Source of the DNA: Mucilaginibacter_A sp964236465
GTDB taxonomy: Bacteria > Bacteroidota > Bacteroidia > Sphingobacteriales > Sphingobacteriaceae
Length of the DNA stretch: 64,000 bases
NCBI GenBank assembly: GCA_964236465.1
Contig: CAXSBZ010000004.1
Location: 92,157-156,156, forward strand
Direction of reading: 5' to 3'
The notes under the pieces are model-generated. The model had not been told where the DNA came from, did no database searches, and was given only the letters and a program-made list of their open reading frames with translations. A program made the translations under genes and the position numbers. Of the stretch, positions 18,050 to 25,684 are shown in pieces. The stretch's first letter is position 1. Each line of letters starts with the position of its first letter.

Positions 18050-19540
18050 ATGAACAACATCACAACGCTTAGAGAATTAAAACAAAGCGGATATAAATCC
18101 AGATCGGTTAAAGAAGAACTTCGGGAAAACCTGATTAAACAATTACAGCAAAAAGAGAACGGTTTTGAAGGCATCATCGGTTTTGAAGATACCGTTATGC
18201 CGGATTTGCAAACGGCTATTTTATCACGTCATAATATTTTATTATTGGGTTTACGTGGACAAGCCAAAACGCGTATTGCTCGTTTGATGGTGAATTTGCT
18301 GGACGAATATGTGCCTTATATTGCTGGTTCTGAATTGTTTGATGATCCGTTGGAACCAATTTCCTGGTTTGCCCGGAACGAAATTGAAACCAAAGGTGAT
18401 GATACGCAAATTGCGTGGTTACACCGCTCCGAACGTTACACCGAAAAGCTAGCTACGCCGGATGTTACCGTTGCCGATTTAATCGGCGATGTTGACCCGA
18501 TTAAAGCAGCAACCATGAAACTGACTTATTCTGATGAACGCGTGATCCATTTCGGATTAATTCCGCGTGCACACCGTGGCATTTTTGTGATCAATGAATT
18601 GCCGGATTTACAAGCGCGTATTCAGGTGGCACTATTTAATATTTTACAGGAAAAAGATATTCAAATCCGTGGTTTTAAGTTACGATTACCTTTGGATCTG
18701 CAATTTGTATTTACTGCAAACCCGGAAGATTATACCAATCGTGGTTCTATCGTTACGCCATTAAAAGATCGGATTGAAAGCCAAATTTTAACGCATTATC
18801 CACGCACGGTTGAAATTTCCCGCCGAATTACGCAGCAAGAAGCTTCGCTCACCAAAGAACAAAAAACTAATATAGAAGCTGATGATTTGGTAAAAGATTT
18901 AGTTGAACAGATTGCTTTTGAAGCGCGCAACTCGGAATATATCGACAAAAAATCAGGTGTTTCTGCCCGTTTAACAATTTCTGCTTATGAAAACCTGATT
19001 AGCAATGCTGAACGTCGGATGCTGATCAACCATGAAAAAAATACGTTTGTGCGTATTTCTGATTTTCTGGGTGTGATTCCAGCCATCACCGGAAAAATTG
19101 AATTGGTTTATGAAGGTGAATTGGAAGGTCCGGCAAAAGTAGCCAACATTCTGGTTGGAAAAGCGATCAAAACTTTGTTGCTGAAGTACTTCCCGGAACC
19201 TGAAAAAGCTAAGAAAAGCAAGAAGCCAAATCCGTATGCGGAAATTATAAATTGGTTTAGTGCCGGAAATAACATTTCTATTATTGATGATTTGCCCGGT
19301 CAGGATTACAAAAAGCTGTTGTTTTCTGTCCCAGGCTTAAAAGAATTGGTCAAAAAAAATCAACCCGGCATATCCGAAAACAACCAATTGCTGTTAATGG
19401 AATTTGTACTGCATGGTTTGGCCGAGTTTTCTCAGGTTAATAAAGGGTATTTGGATAACGGCTATTCTTTTTCGGATATGTTTGACAGCTTGTTTAACAT
19501 GCCGAAAGATGACGACATGGACCTGGATGACCGTTATTAA
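18050..19540 (+). CDS. AAA+ ATPase, magnesium chelatase ChlI/MoxR type
   Basis: The 496-residue protein contains one AAA+ module in its N-terminal half. Walker A is LLLGLRGQAKTRIARL (near residue 70), Walker B is IFVINELPDL, and a sensor region reads FVFTANPEDYTNRGSIVTPLKDR. This combination matches magnesium chelatase subunit I-like proteins. The C-terminal half is a helical lid and an unassigned region. With the upstream VWA gene it forms a classic ATPase/VWA pair. No chlorophyll or cobalamin genes are nearby, so a chelatase role is not supported; remodelling is more likely. Confidence 0.85.
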   Translation: MNNITTLRELKQSGYKSRSVKEELRENLIKQLQQKENGFEGIIGFEDTVMPDLQTAILSRHNILLLGLRGQAKTRIARLMVNLLDEYVPYIAGSELFDDPLEPISWFARNEIETKGDDTQIAWLHRSERYTEKLATPDVTVADLIGDVDPIKAATMKLTYSDERVIHFGLIPRAHRGIFVINELPDLQARIQVALFNILQEKDIQIRGFKLRLPLDLQFVFTANPEDYTNRGSIVTPLKDRIESQILTHYPRTVEISRRITQQEASLTKEQKTNIEADDLVKDLVEQIAFEARNSEYIDKKSGVSARLTISAYENLISNAERRMLINHEKNTFVRISDFLGVIPAITGKIELVYEGELEGPAKVANILVGKAIKTLLLKYFPEPEKAKKSKKPNPYAEIINWFSAGNNISIIDDLPGQDYKKLLFSVPGLKELVKKNQPGISENNQLLLMEFVLHGLAEFSQVNKGYLDNGYSFSDMFDSLFNMPKDDDMDLDDRY

Positions 19541-19542
19541 GC

Positions 19543-19556
19543 ATACTTCTTTTACC
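19543..19556 (-). repeat. Single dispersed motif copy (intergenic)
   Basis: ATACTTCTTTTACC followed by GGTACTTTTT is the reverse complement of GGTAAAAGAAGTAT with its flank. It fills most of the 31-base gap between the AAA+ and metallophosphoesterase genes. Confidence 0.75.
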
Positions 19557-19571
19557 GGTACTTTTTTGTAG

Positions 19572-20852
19572 ATGACTAACCCATTTGTTTTAATCGGCGT
19601 TTGCACTTTATTGCTGCTCGCCGATTTTTATATTATTGACGGTATCCGGGGGGCACTGAAAAAATTCAGTTTCCGTTTTATTAAACGGTTTACAACTATT
19701 TTTTGGAGTATATCCTTATTGCTGATTGCCGGCGTGTTTTTAGCAGTTTATTTCAATATCGGCGTTGGGTTGCGGGCGGCAATATTACTGGTATTTTTCG
19801 TTCTGCTGGTTGTTAAAGTCTTCCTGCTACCGTTTATTTTAGTGGATGATGTGCGTCGGATTTTCTTGTGGATTGCCAGAAAATACAAAAAACCAGAACC
19901 GGAGTTCCCGGCAAGCCAGCCGAAACCAGAACATATTCCGCGTTCAGAATTTTTGATAAAAGCTGGTTTAATTACCGCTTCCCTCCCGCTCGCTTCACTT
20001 TCTTATGGCATCATTTCCGGTGCTTATGATTATCGTGTTCGCCGGCAAACTATTTATCTGCCCAATTTGCCAAAAGCTTTTGATGGGATTAAATTAGGGC
20101 AGATTTCTGATATTCATTCTGGCAGCTTCTACAACAAAAAAGCAGTCACCGGCGGCGTAGAAAAACTGTTACAGGAAAAACCTGATTTCATTTTTTTTAC
20201 CGGTGATCTGGTTAATAACCAAACCAGCGAAGTCAGAAATTATATTGACGTTTTTTCTCATGTAAAAGCACCATTAGGCGTGTATTCTGTTTTAGGAAAC
20301 CATGATTATGGTGATTACTATACATGGAATTCTATTGAAGCCCAAAAAAAAAACTTGCAGGATATGCTTACTGTGCACAAAAACTTAGGTTATGATTTGC
20401 TGATGGATGAAAACCGCAGGTTGAAAGTGAACGGTGAAGAAATCGGGATTCTGGGCATCCAGAACTGGGGCGCATTAAGCCGTTTTCCAAAATATGGGCG
20501 AATGGATTTGGCTACCAGAAACACAGATGATTTACCGGTGAAGCTTCTTTTATCGCATGATCCTTCACATTGGCAGGCGCAGGTTTTGCCGCAATATCCG
20601 CAGATTGACATGATGTTTTCTGGCCATACGCACGGAATGCAATTTGGTGTCCGTTTGCCAAACTTTCAGTGGAGTCCAGTGCAATATATTTATAAAGAAT
20701 GGGCTGGCCATTACCAGGAAAACAAGCAGCAATTGTATGTAAACGTTGGTTACGGTTTTTTGGGTTATCCGGGCCGCGTTGGTATTTTGCCGGAAATTAC
20801 CATTTTTGAATTCAAATCGGGCGCAAATCCAAACCCTGCAAAAAAATCTTAA
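19572..20852 (+). CDS. Membrane-anchored metallophosphoesterase
   Basis: The 426-residue protein begins with about three membrane helices (residues 1-110). A linker and another hydrophobic segment near residue 140 follow, then a calcineurin-like phosphoesterase domain. Metal-site motifs are in order: QISDIHSG, FFTGDLVNN, VLGNHDYG and MFSGHTHGMQ. This resembles the YkuE/YaeI group, some of which act on UDP-diacylglucosamine or other phospholipid precursors; the substrate here is unknown. It may share a transcript with the VWA/AAA+ pair and the downstream UbiA-like gene. A motif copy (20541-20554, one base off) is coding. Confidence 0.87.
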   Translation: MTNPFVLIGVCTLLLLADFYIIDGIRGALKKFSFRFIKRFTTIFWSISLLLIAGVFLAVYFNIGVGLRAAILLVFFVLLVVKVFLLPFILVDDVRRIFLWIARKYKKPEPEFPASQPKPEHIPRSEFLIKAGLITASLPLASLSYGIISGAYDYRVRRQTIYLPNLPKAFDGIKLGQISDIHSGSFYNKKAVTGGVEKLLQEKPDFIFFTGDLVNNQTSEVRNYIDVFSHVKAPLGVYSVLGNHDYGDYYTWNSIEAQKKNLQDMLTVHKNLGYDLLMDENRRLKVNGEEIGILGIQNWGALSRFPKYGRMDLATRNTDDLPVKLLLSHDPSHWQAQVLPQYPQIDMMFSGHTHGMQFGVRLPNFQWSPVQYIYKEWAGHYQENKQQLYVNVGYGFLGYPGRVGILPEITIFEFKSGANPNPAKKS

Positions 20853-20885
20853 TCAATTAACAGCATCTTTGGTTTTCAAAATTAC

Positions 20886-21764
20886 GTGAGAAAACTATTT
20901 TATCCTGTTTTTGATTTTCTATTGTTTAGCAACCTGTTTATGGCTTTGTGTGCCGTAGCGCAGGCAATGGTTACTTTTATCCTAATTGATTCGCCGCCGG
21001 TTTATCCCGTACTTGCAATCCTGTTTCTGTCAACACTTTGCATCTACAATTTTAGTATTCTGTTGAGCAAACCGAAAAATCCCGAAAAATCTCCTTTCAA
21101 GCGGGTGCGCTGGTTTTTTAATTATTACAGATGGATGGTTGCCATCACTATCGTTTCGGCCATACTTCTTTTACCACTGTTTTTTTGGGTTTCAACCGAA
21201 TCAGAATTATTGCTGATTTGCTTGTCTATTTTATCTTTTGGTTACGGCTTGCCTATGTTTACTGTTGGAAATCAAAAATTTGGTTTACGCAATATTCCCG
21301 GCCTCAAACTATTGTTAATTGGCGTTACCTGGACTTTAAGCGTGGTACTTCTGCCAATTTTTGAAGCTAAGAACATTTCTCATATCTTGATTTCTAAAAC
21401 CGATATACTTCTTTTAACAACCAAAAGATTTCTGTTTATCACCGCAATGGCCATTCCGTTTGATATCCGCGATCTGTTTCAAGACCGTAAACTCGGACTT
21501 AAAACTATTCCTGTAGTTTTTGGGGAGAAAAATGCTTACCTGCTGTGTCAGATTTTACTGATCATTTACCTGGTTTTACTTTTTTTATTCAGAAACCACG
21601 GATTTGACAATAACTTTTTCGCACTTACCATCACCATTATATTGGCTGGCTGGCTAATCTTTCGATCCAAATTTGAAAAGAATGAATATTACTATTTCTT
21701 TTATGTAGATGGGGTTTTAATTTTGCAATGGGTTTTGATGGTGATGTTTAAGTTGGTTTTTTAA
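20886..21764 (+). CDS. UbiA-like prenyltransferase-fold membrane protein
   Basis: The 292-residue protein has about nine hydrophobic segments. A cytoplasmic loop, FDIRDLFQDRKLGLKTIPVV, matches the second Asp-rich motif of UbiA prenyltransferases. The first Asp-rich motif (NDxxDxxxD) is not present: the expected place reads YNFSILLSKPKNPEK. Activity is therefore uncertain. The start is GTG at 20886; I see no better ATG. Two motif copies (21162-21175 and 21415-21428) are coding, in Leu-Leu-Leu contexts. Substrate unknown. Confidence 0.7.
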   Translation: MRKLFYPVFDFLLFSNLFMALCAVAQAMVTFILIDSPPVYPVLAILFLSTLCIYNFSILLSKPKNPEKSPFKRVRWFFNYYRWMVAITIVSAILLLPLFFWVSTESELLLICLSILSFGYGLPMFTVGNQKFGLRNIPGLKLLLIGVTWTLSVVLLPIFEAKNISHILISKTDILLLTTKRFLFITAMAIPFDIRDLFQDRKLGLKTIPVVFGEKNAYLLCQILLIIYLVLLFLFRNHGFDNNFFALTITIILAGWLIFRSKFEKNEYYYFFYVDGVLILQWVLMVMFKLVF

Positions 21765-21858
21765 AGGATAAAATTTTTTATGATAATTTGAACGATCGGT
21801 TTTAGTATTAAATTGAATAAATTATATGTATAATTGATTCAAAAAATTACAAATAAAT

Positions 21859-22356
21859 ATGGCTTTTGAAAGTCTAACAGATGATAAAATAGCAGATTTA
21901 CTAAATTGCCCTAAAAAGCTTATAAACCCTCAAGAAAAAACTAAAGAAAAAGAAGGACATGAACGAGTTAATTTTAAGGTTAGTGCATTGAACGAAAGTG
22001 GCTATGAATTTGAAGTGTACAAAAGACAAAATTTGAGAGAAGGAATGGAAGATGATTTTTCTTGTGGAATTAAGTGGATTACTCCAAATGGTGAAACACT
22101 TACTTTAAAACGATATAATGGATCTAGCCATAATCATCCAAACCATTTAGAAAAAGTAAAACTTGGATACAATTGTCACATTCATATTGCAACTGAAAAA
22201 TATATTAAAGCTAATAGGAAAGCAGAAGGATTTGCAGAAATAACTGATAGATATAATTCTCTTGACGGTGCTTTACATTGTCTTGTAGAAGATTGTAAAA
22301 TATCTAATATTAAAACAATATCCGATTCAACAAATCAAACAAGATTATTCGAATAA
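21859..22356 (+). CDS. DUF6978-like protein, accessory cassette gene 1
   Basis: The 165-residue soluble protein shows KVSALNESGYEFEVYKRQN, NHPNHLEKVKLGYNCHIHIA and GALHCLVEDCKIS. I think this matches DUF6978, a family of unknown function with conserved His and Cys; that recognition is from memory and moderate. No enzyme motif is certain, although the His cluster (HNHPNH, CHIH) could bind metal. Its stop overlaps the next gene's start by one base (TAATG), so the pair is translationally coupled. The base composition is clearly more A+T-rich than the flanking conserved genes, suggesting transfer. Confidence 0.6.
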   Translation: MAFESLTDDKIADLLNCPKKLINPQEKTKEKEGHERVNFKVSALNESGYEFEVYKRQNLREGMEDDFSCGIKWITPNGETLTLKRYNGSSHNHPNHLEKVKLGYNCHIHIATEKYIKANRKAEGFAEITDRYNSLDGALHCLVEDCKISNIKTISDSTNQTRLFE

Positions 22357-23141
22357 TGACTTTCGATATAAGTAAACTTCAAAAAACGCTCTGTTCACTT
22401 ATGTGTGCTGAAGTAAAAATTCGCACTAAAAATAATAAACTATTAACTGTCGAAACTCCTTTCTTTTTTCCCGATGGTGATCCATACCAAATTTTTATAA
22501 AAGAAATGCCAGGTGGTATTATACGTTTAACAGATATGGGGCATACCATGATGCATATAAGTTATGAGAACGATACAGATAAATTTAGGGAAGGAACGAG
22601 AGGTATTATATTTAATCAAATAAAATCCGAAACATTTATCGAAGAAGATAACGGAGAGTTTTTTATTGATACACCTTTAGAAAATTTAGGATTTAATATT
22701 TTTAGATTCGGACAAGGTTTAACAAAAATCAATGACCTTACTTTTTTAAATAGAGCAAGGGCAGAATCAACTTTTTACGATGACTTACAAGATCAACTGA
22801 TGAAATTGGTTGGTGAAGAAAAAATTATAAAAGACTACTATTATATAGCTATGGAAAATGCAAAAGATTATCCTATTGATTATAGAATAGAAGGAAAATT
22901 TGATCCTATATTTTTATTTGGTATCCCTAATAAAGACAAAGCAAGACTTACAACTATAATTTTAGAAAGACTGGTTAGGGCAAAAGCAAACTTTGAAAGT
23001 ATTTTGATTTTTTCTGATCAAAGTTTAATACCGAGGCCAGATTTAGCTAGGCTTTCAAATATTGGTGGAGAAATGATTGCTTCCCTTGATGCACAAACAG
23101 ATTTTTCTAGAAAATTATTGAGAAAGATATCTCTTAATTAA
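22356..23141 (+). CDS. DUF1828-domain protein, accessory cassette gene 2
   Basis: The 261-residue protein carries FFFPDGDPYQIFIKE and IIRLTDMGHTMMHI near residues 30-70, which fit DUF1828 (typical phrase LTDDGYT). The C-terminal half (KARLTTIILERLVRA, SILIFSDQSLIPRPDL) resembles the companion DUF1829 region. DUF1828 proteins occur in phage, plasmid and accessory contexts; their activity is unknown to me. It is coupled to the upstream gene and ends eight bases before the convergent response-regulator stop. It is A+T-rich like its partner. Confidence 0.65.
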   Translation: MTFDISKLQKTLCSLMCAEVKIRTKNNKLLTVETPFFFPDGDPYQIFIKEMPGGIIRLTDMGHTMMHISYENDTDKFREGTRGIIFNQIKSETFIEEDNGEFFIDTPLENLGFNIFRFGQGLTKINDLTFLNRARAESTFYDDLQDQLMKLVGEEKIIKDYYYIAMENAKDYPIDYRIEGKFDPIFLFGIPNKDKARLTTIILERLVRAKANFESILIFSDQSLIPRPDLARLSNIGGEMIASLDAQTDFSRKLLRKISLN

Positions 23142-23148
23142 TTATCAA

Positions 23149-23838
23149 CTACTCCAACACAAACTTATAACCAATCCCTCTAACTGTTTGCAAAAATTGC
23201 GGCGAATCCGGGTTCTCTTCAATTTTCTTTCTTAAACGGACAATGTGCATGTCCAATGTCCGGGTATTTACATCGGCATTGTAACCCCAAACCTCCATCA
23301 TCAGTTCTTCCCGGTGGATAACTTTGTTCCGATTTTTCAGGAAATACAGTAAAATCCGGTTTTCCAAAATCGTCAACTCAACCTTTTTGCCGGCTTTTAT
23401 CAGCGTATGCGTGTTGGGCTGATGTTCCATGTTGGCAAACTTATAGGTTTCTGATTTATCATTACTTAGCTTGTACCGCACTTTATTTTCAATCAAAGCC
23501 GTAAGCACATCCATGTTGAAAGGTTTGGTTACGTAATCAGAAACACCAACATTGTAAGCTTCAATTTTATCCACATCCTGCTCTTTGGCCGTAATCATAA
23601 TCACCAACTTATCGTATCCTTTACTGCGGATTTCCTGGCACACATCGGCACCTTGCTTGCCAGGCAGCATCCAATCCAGCAGTACAATATCCGGCTGTTC
23701 TTCCAAAATCATTTTTTCTGCCGATAAGCCATCTGCTGCTTCCAAAACCATGTAACCCTCGGCCTCCAAACGTTCGGCAACCAGAAAACGCAGGTTTTCA
23801 TCATCCTCTACCAGCACAATTTTTATTTCTTTACTCAT
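23149..23838 (-). CDS. OmpR/PhoB-family response regulator
   Basis: The 229-residue protein has an N-terminal receiver: acidic pair EDDE near residue 11, phosphoacceptor Asp in DIVLLDWMLPGKQG, Thr in MITAKE and Lys in VTKPFN. A C-terminal winged-helix DNA-binding domain follows (ELTILENRILLYFLKNRN; DMHIVRLRKKIEENPDSP; VRGIGYKF). It is encoded downstream of a histidine kinase gene in the same direction, separated by 178 bases that hold an inverted pair of the dispersed motif. The separate promoter space suggests partly independent expression. Confidence 0.92.
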   Translation of the reverse strand: MSKEIKIVLVEDDENLRFLVAERLEAEGYMVLEAADGLSAEKMILEEQPDIVLLDWMLPGKQGADVCQEIRSKGYDKLVIMITAKEQDVDKIEAYNVGVSDYVTKPFNMDVLTALIENKVRYKLSNDKSETYKFANMEHQPNTHTLIKAGKKVELTILENRILLYFLKNRNKVIHREELMMEVWGYNADVNTRTLDMHIVRLRKKIEENPDSPQFLQTVRGIGYKFVLE

Positions 23839-23873
23839 TAGAGCCTGTTTAAAATTTGTTCAATCTATTTTCA

Positions 23874-23966
23874 ATGCTTCTTTTATCACCTAAAAATGGA
23901 AGCATTTGGTTTCTAGTTTTATTTATATTGATGAAAATATCAATTTTTATAGGGTAAAAGAAGCAT
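23874..23966. repeat. Inverted pair of the dispersed motif between kinase and regulator
   Basis: ATGCTTCTTTTATC at 23874-23887 (flank ACCTAAAAATGG) and GGTAAAAGAAGCAT at 23953-23966 (flank TTTTTATAG) face each other. Arms of about 12 bases can pair. The loop holds a smaller inverted repeat (ATTGAT/ATCAAT). The structure lies between a histidine kinase and its regulator and could attenuate read-through. Confidence 0.75.
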
Positions 23967-24016
23967 TGGCATCAATCCCGGTTATATCGAAAGATTTTGT
24001 ATATTTAAAAAGGCCC

Positions 24017-25678
24017 TTATTGATACTCATAAGGAAATGTAACGGTAAACTCCGAACCCTTGCCAATACTACTTTTAACACTGATTTCTCCTTGCATAAA
24101 ATTAACCAGTTCTTTACAAAAAGCTAATCCTAAGCCAACACTTCCGTTTTGGTTGTATTGATTTTGTATGCGGTAAAATTTTTTAAATATATTGTTTAAT
24201 TCGGTTTGAGCAATGCCAATTCCCTGATCTTTGAATTTAAAGATAACTTCTTTTTTGTTTCTTTCGATTTTTATGGCCAATTCTTTCCTGTCGGGAGGCG
24301 AATACTTGTAAGCATTTTCCATCAGGTTTTGATAAACGCTGCTCAGCAAAATTGGGTCGGTAAAAAAAGCATTGATGTCCGTATCTAAAAAATTGATATT
24401 GAAGGCCGGATATTTAATCTGAAAAGACTCAATCTGGCTTTTTGTAAACTGGTTTAAATCAATTTGCTGGTTTTTGATTTGGATAGATTTATTCTCTAAC
24501 TGGGTGAAAGATAGCAACTTATTCATCAAATCGTTCAGCTTATCGGCTTCCTCATTCAAAATTTTCCCATAGTGCATCCGTTGCCGCTCGCTTAGTTCGT
24601 TTTTACTTTGCAAATTGGAACCTGCAATTTTAATTACGCTAACTGGTGTTTTAAATTCGTGTGTAAAGTTGGTGATGAAATCATATTGAAGCCTGAATAG
24701 TTTCAGGTTTACATTCAGGTTTCTGTAGATCAAAAGTGCGATCACCAGCAGAAAAAAATAAATGACCATCACCCCAAAAGCAATGGGCAAAAACTGTTTG
24801 ATCACTTCACTTTTCAGAAAACTTCTGTTGGTGCGGAAGTATAATTTATAATCAGAAAAAGCACCGGGAAAAGCAATTTCTGTAATCACTTTGCCCTGCT
24901 CATTATCCAACGGATCATAAACCAAAGGATGAATGCTGATGGATTGGTACAAACCCGGATTGGTATTGCGTATTTTTAGCGCATACGGATCCAGATAAAA
25001 CGTAAACATATCTTTTTGATAAGTTGATACTGGCTGGGCAACATGCAGCAACTCTTTATATATTTTAAGTTCTTGCCTACCGGGAATATTTAAGTAACTG
25101 ATTTTGTTGGGGTTAACATCATAAAAAACTTTGCGAAAATCTATATCCGGGCTGCTGATTTTGGCTGTATCAACGTTTTCTACATAATTTGATAATTGTA
25201 AAGCCATCTGCCCGAAATCCGGATCTGCATTCCCAATATTGTTTAAAGCTTTAACTTGTATCAAATTTCGATGAATTTTATCTGATGAATAAACGTATGC
25301 TGATTTGATAAAAATACTCAGGTGCTTGCTGCGAAAGGTAAAATGCTTTGGGCTGTTGCTGATTTCGAGATCATAAAAGGCAACTTTTTTAACAAAAGGA
25401 TATTTATTAAAAACAGTGTTCACGTACTTTGCAGCAGAATTTACGTTGAGGAAACCATTGTACAATGTGATTTCTGGCAGCTTGTTCTGAAAAAAATCAT
25501 TGTAAGGCCGGATCGTTTGTTCCAGTACATCTGCTTTTTTAGAAGCAAATTCATCATTGATATTCTTACGCGTAAATTTATAGGCTAAAAGAAGTATCAC
25601 CACCACCAAAGCAGAAATTAAGACGATGAAGGTTGTAACCAGCAAAAAGTTTTTCCGGTAAACCCTTTTTTCCTTCAT
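24017..25678 (-). CDS. Membrane sensor histidine kinase
   Basis: The 553-residue protein has one membrane helix at about residues 11-33, a large periplasmic sensor region to about 300, and a second helix at about 300-322. The kinase core follows: phosphorylated His in NFTHEFKTPVSVIK, N box NLMENAYKYSP, G1 DQGIGI, F box FKKFYRI and G2 GSVGLGLAFCKE. The sensor domain matches no family I recognise. It begins seven bases after the stop of a catalytically incomplete S9-family lipoprotein, so that lipoprotein may present or sense its signal (inference). Motif copy 25583-25596 is in the first membrane helix. Confidence 0.9.
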   Translation of the reverse strand: MKEKRVYRKNFLLVTTFIVLISALVVVILLLAYKFTRKNINDEFASKKADVLEQTIRPYNDFFQNKLPEITLYNGFLNVNSAAKYVNTVFNKYPFVKKVAFYDLEISNSPKHFTFRSKHLSIFIKSAYVYSSDKIHRNLIQVKALNNIGNADPDFGQMALQLSNYVENVDTAKISSPDIDFRKVFYDVNPNKISYLNIPGRQELKIYKELLHVAQPVSTYQKDMFTFYLDPYALKIRNTNPGLYQSISIHPLVYDPLDNEQGKVITEIAFPGAFSDYKLYFRTNRSFLKSEVIKQFLPIAFGVMVIYFFLLVIALLIYRNLNVNLKLFRLQYDFITNFTHEFKTPVSVIKIAGSNLQSKNELSERQRMHYGKILNEEADKLNDLMNKLLSFTQLENKSIQIKNQQIDLNQFTKSQIESFQIKYPAFNINFLDTDINAFFTDPILLSSVYQNLMENAYKYSPPDRKELAIKIERNKKEVIFKFKDQGIGIAQTELNNIFKKFYRIQNQYNQNGSVGLGLAFCKELVNFMQGEISVKSSIGKGSEFTVTFPYEYQ

Positions 25679-25684
25679 TCTAGA

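Noticed and set aside
21162..21428. Motif copies explained by Leu-Leu-Leu codon choice
   Set aside because: This explanation fails overall: other coding copies use different frames (ASF, KEA, KTAS), and many copies are intergenic with conserved flanks.
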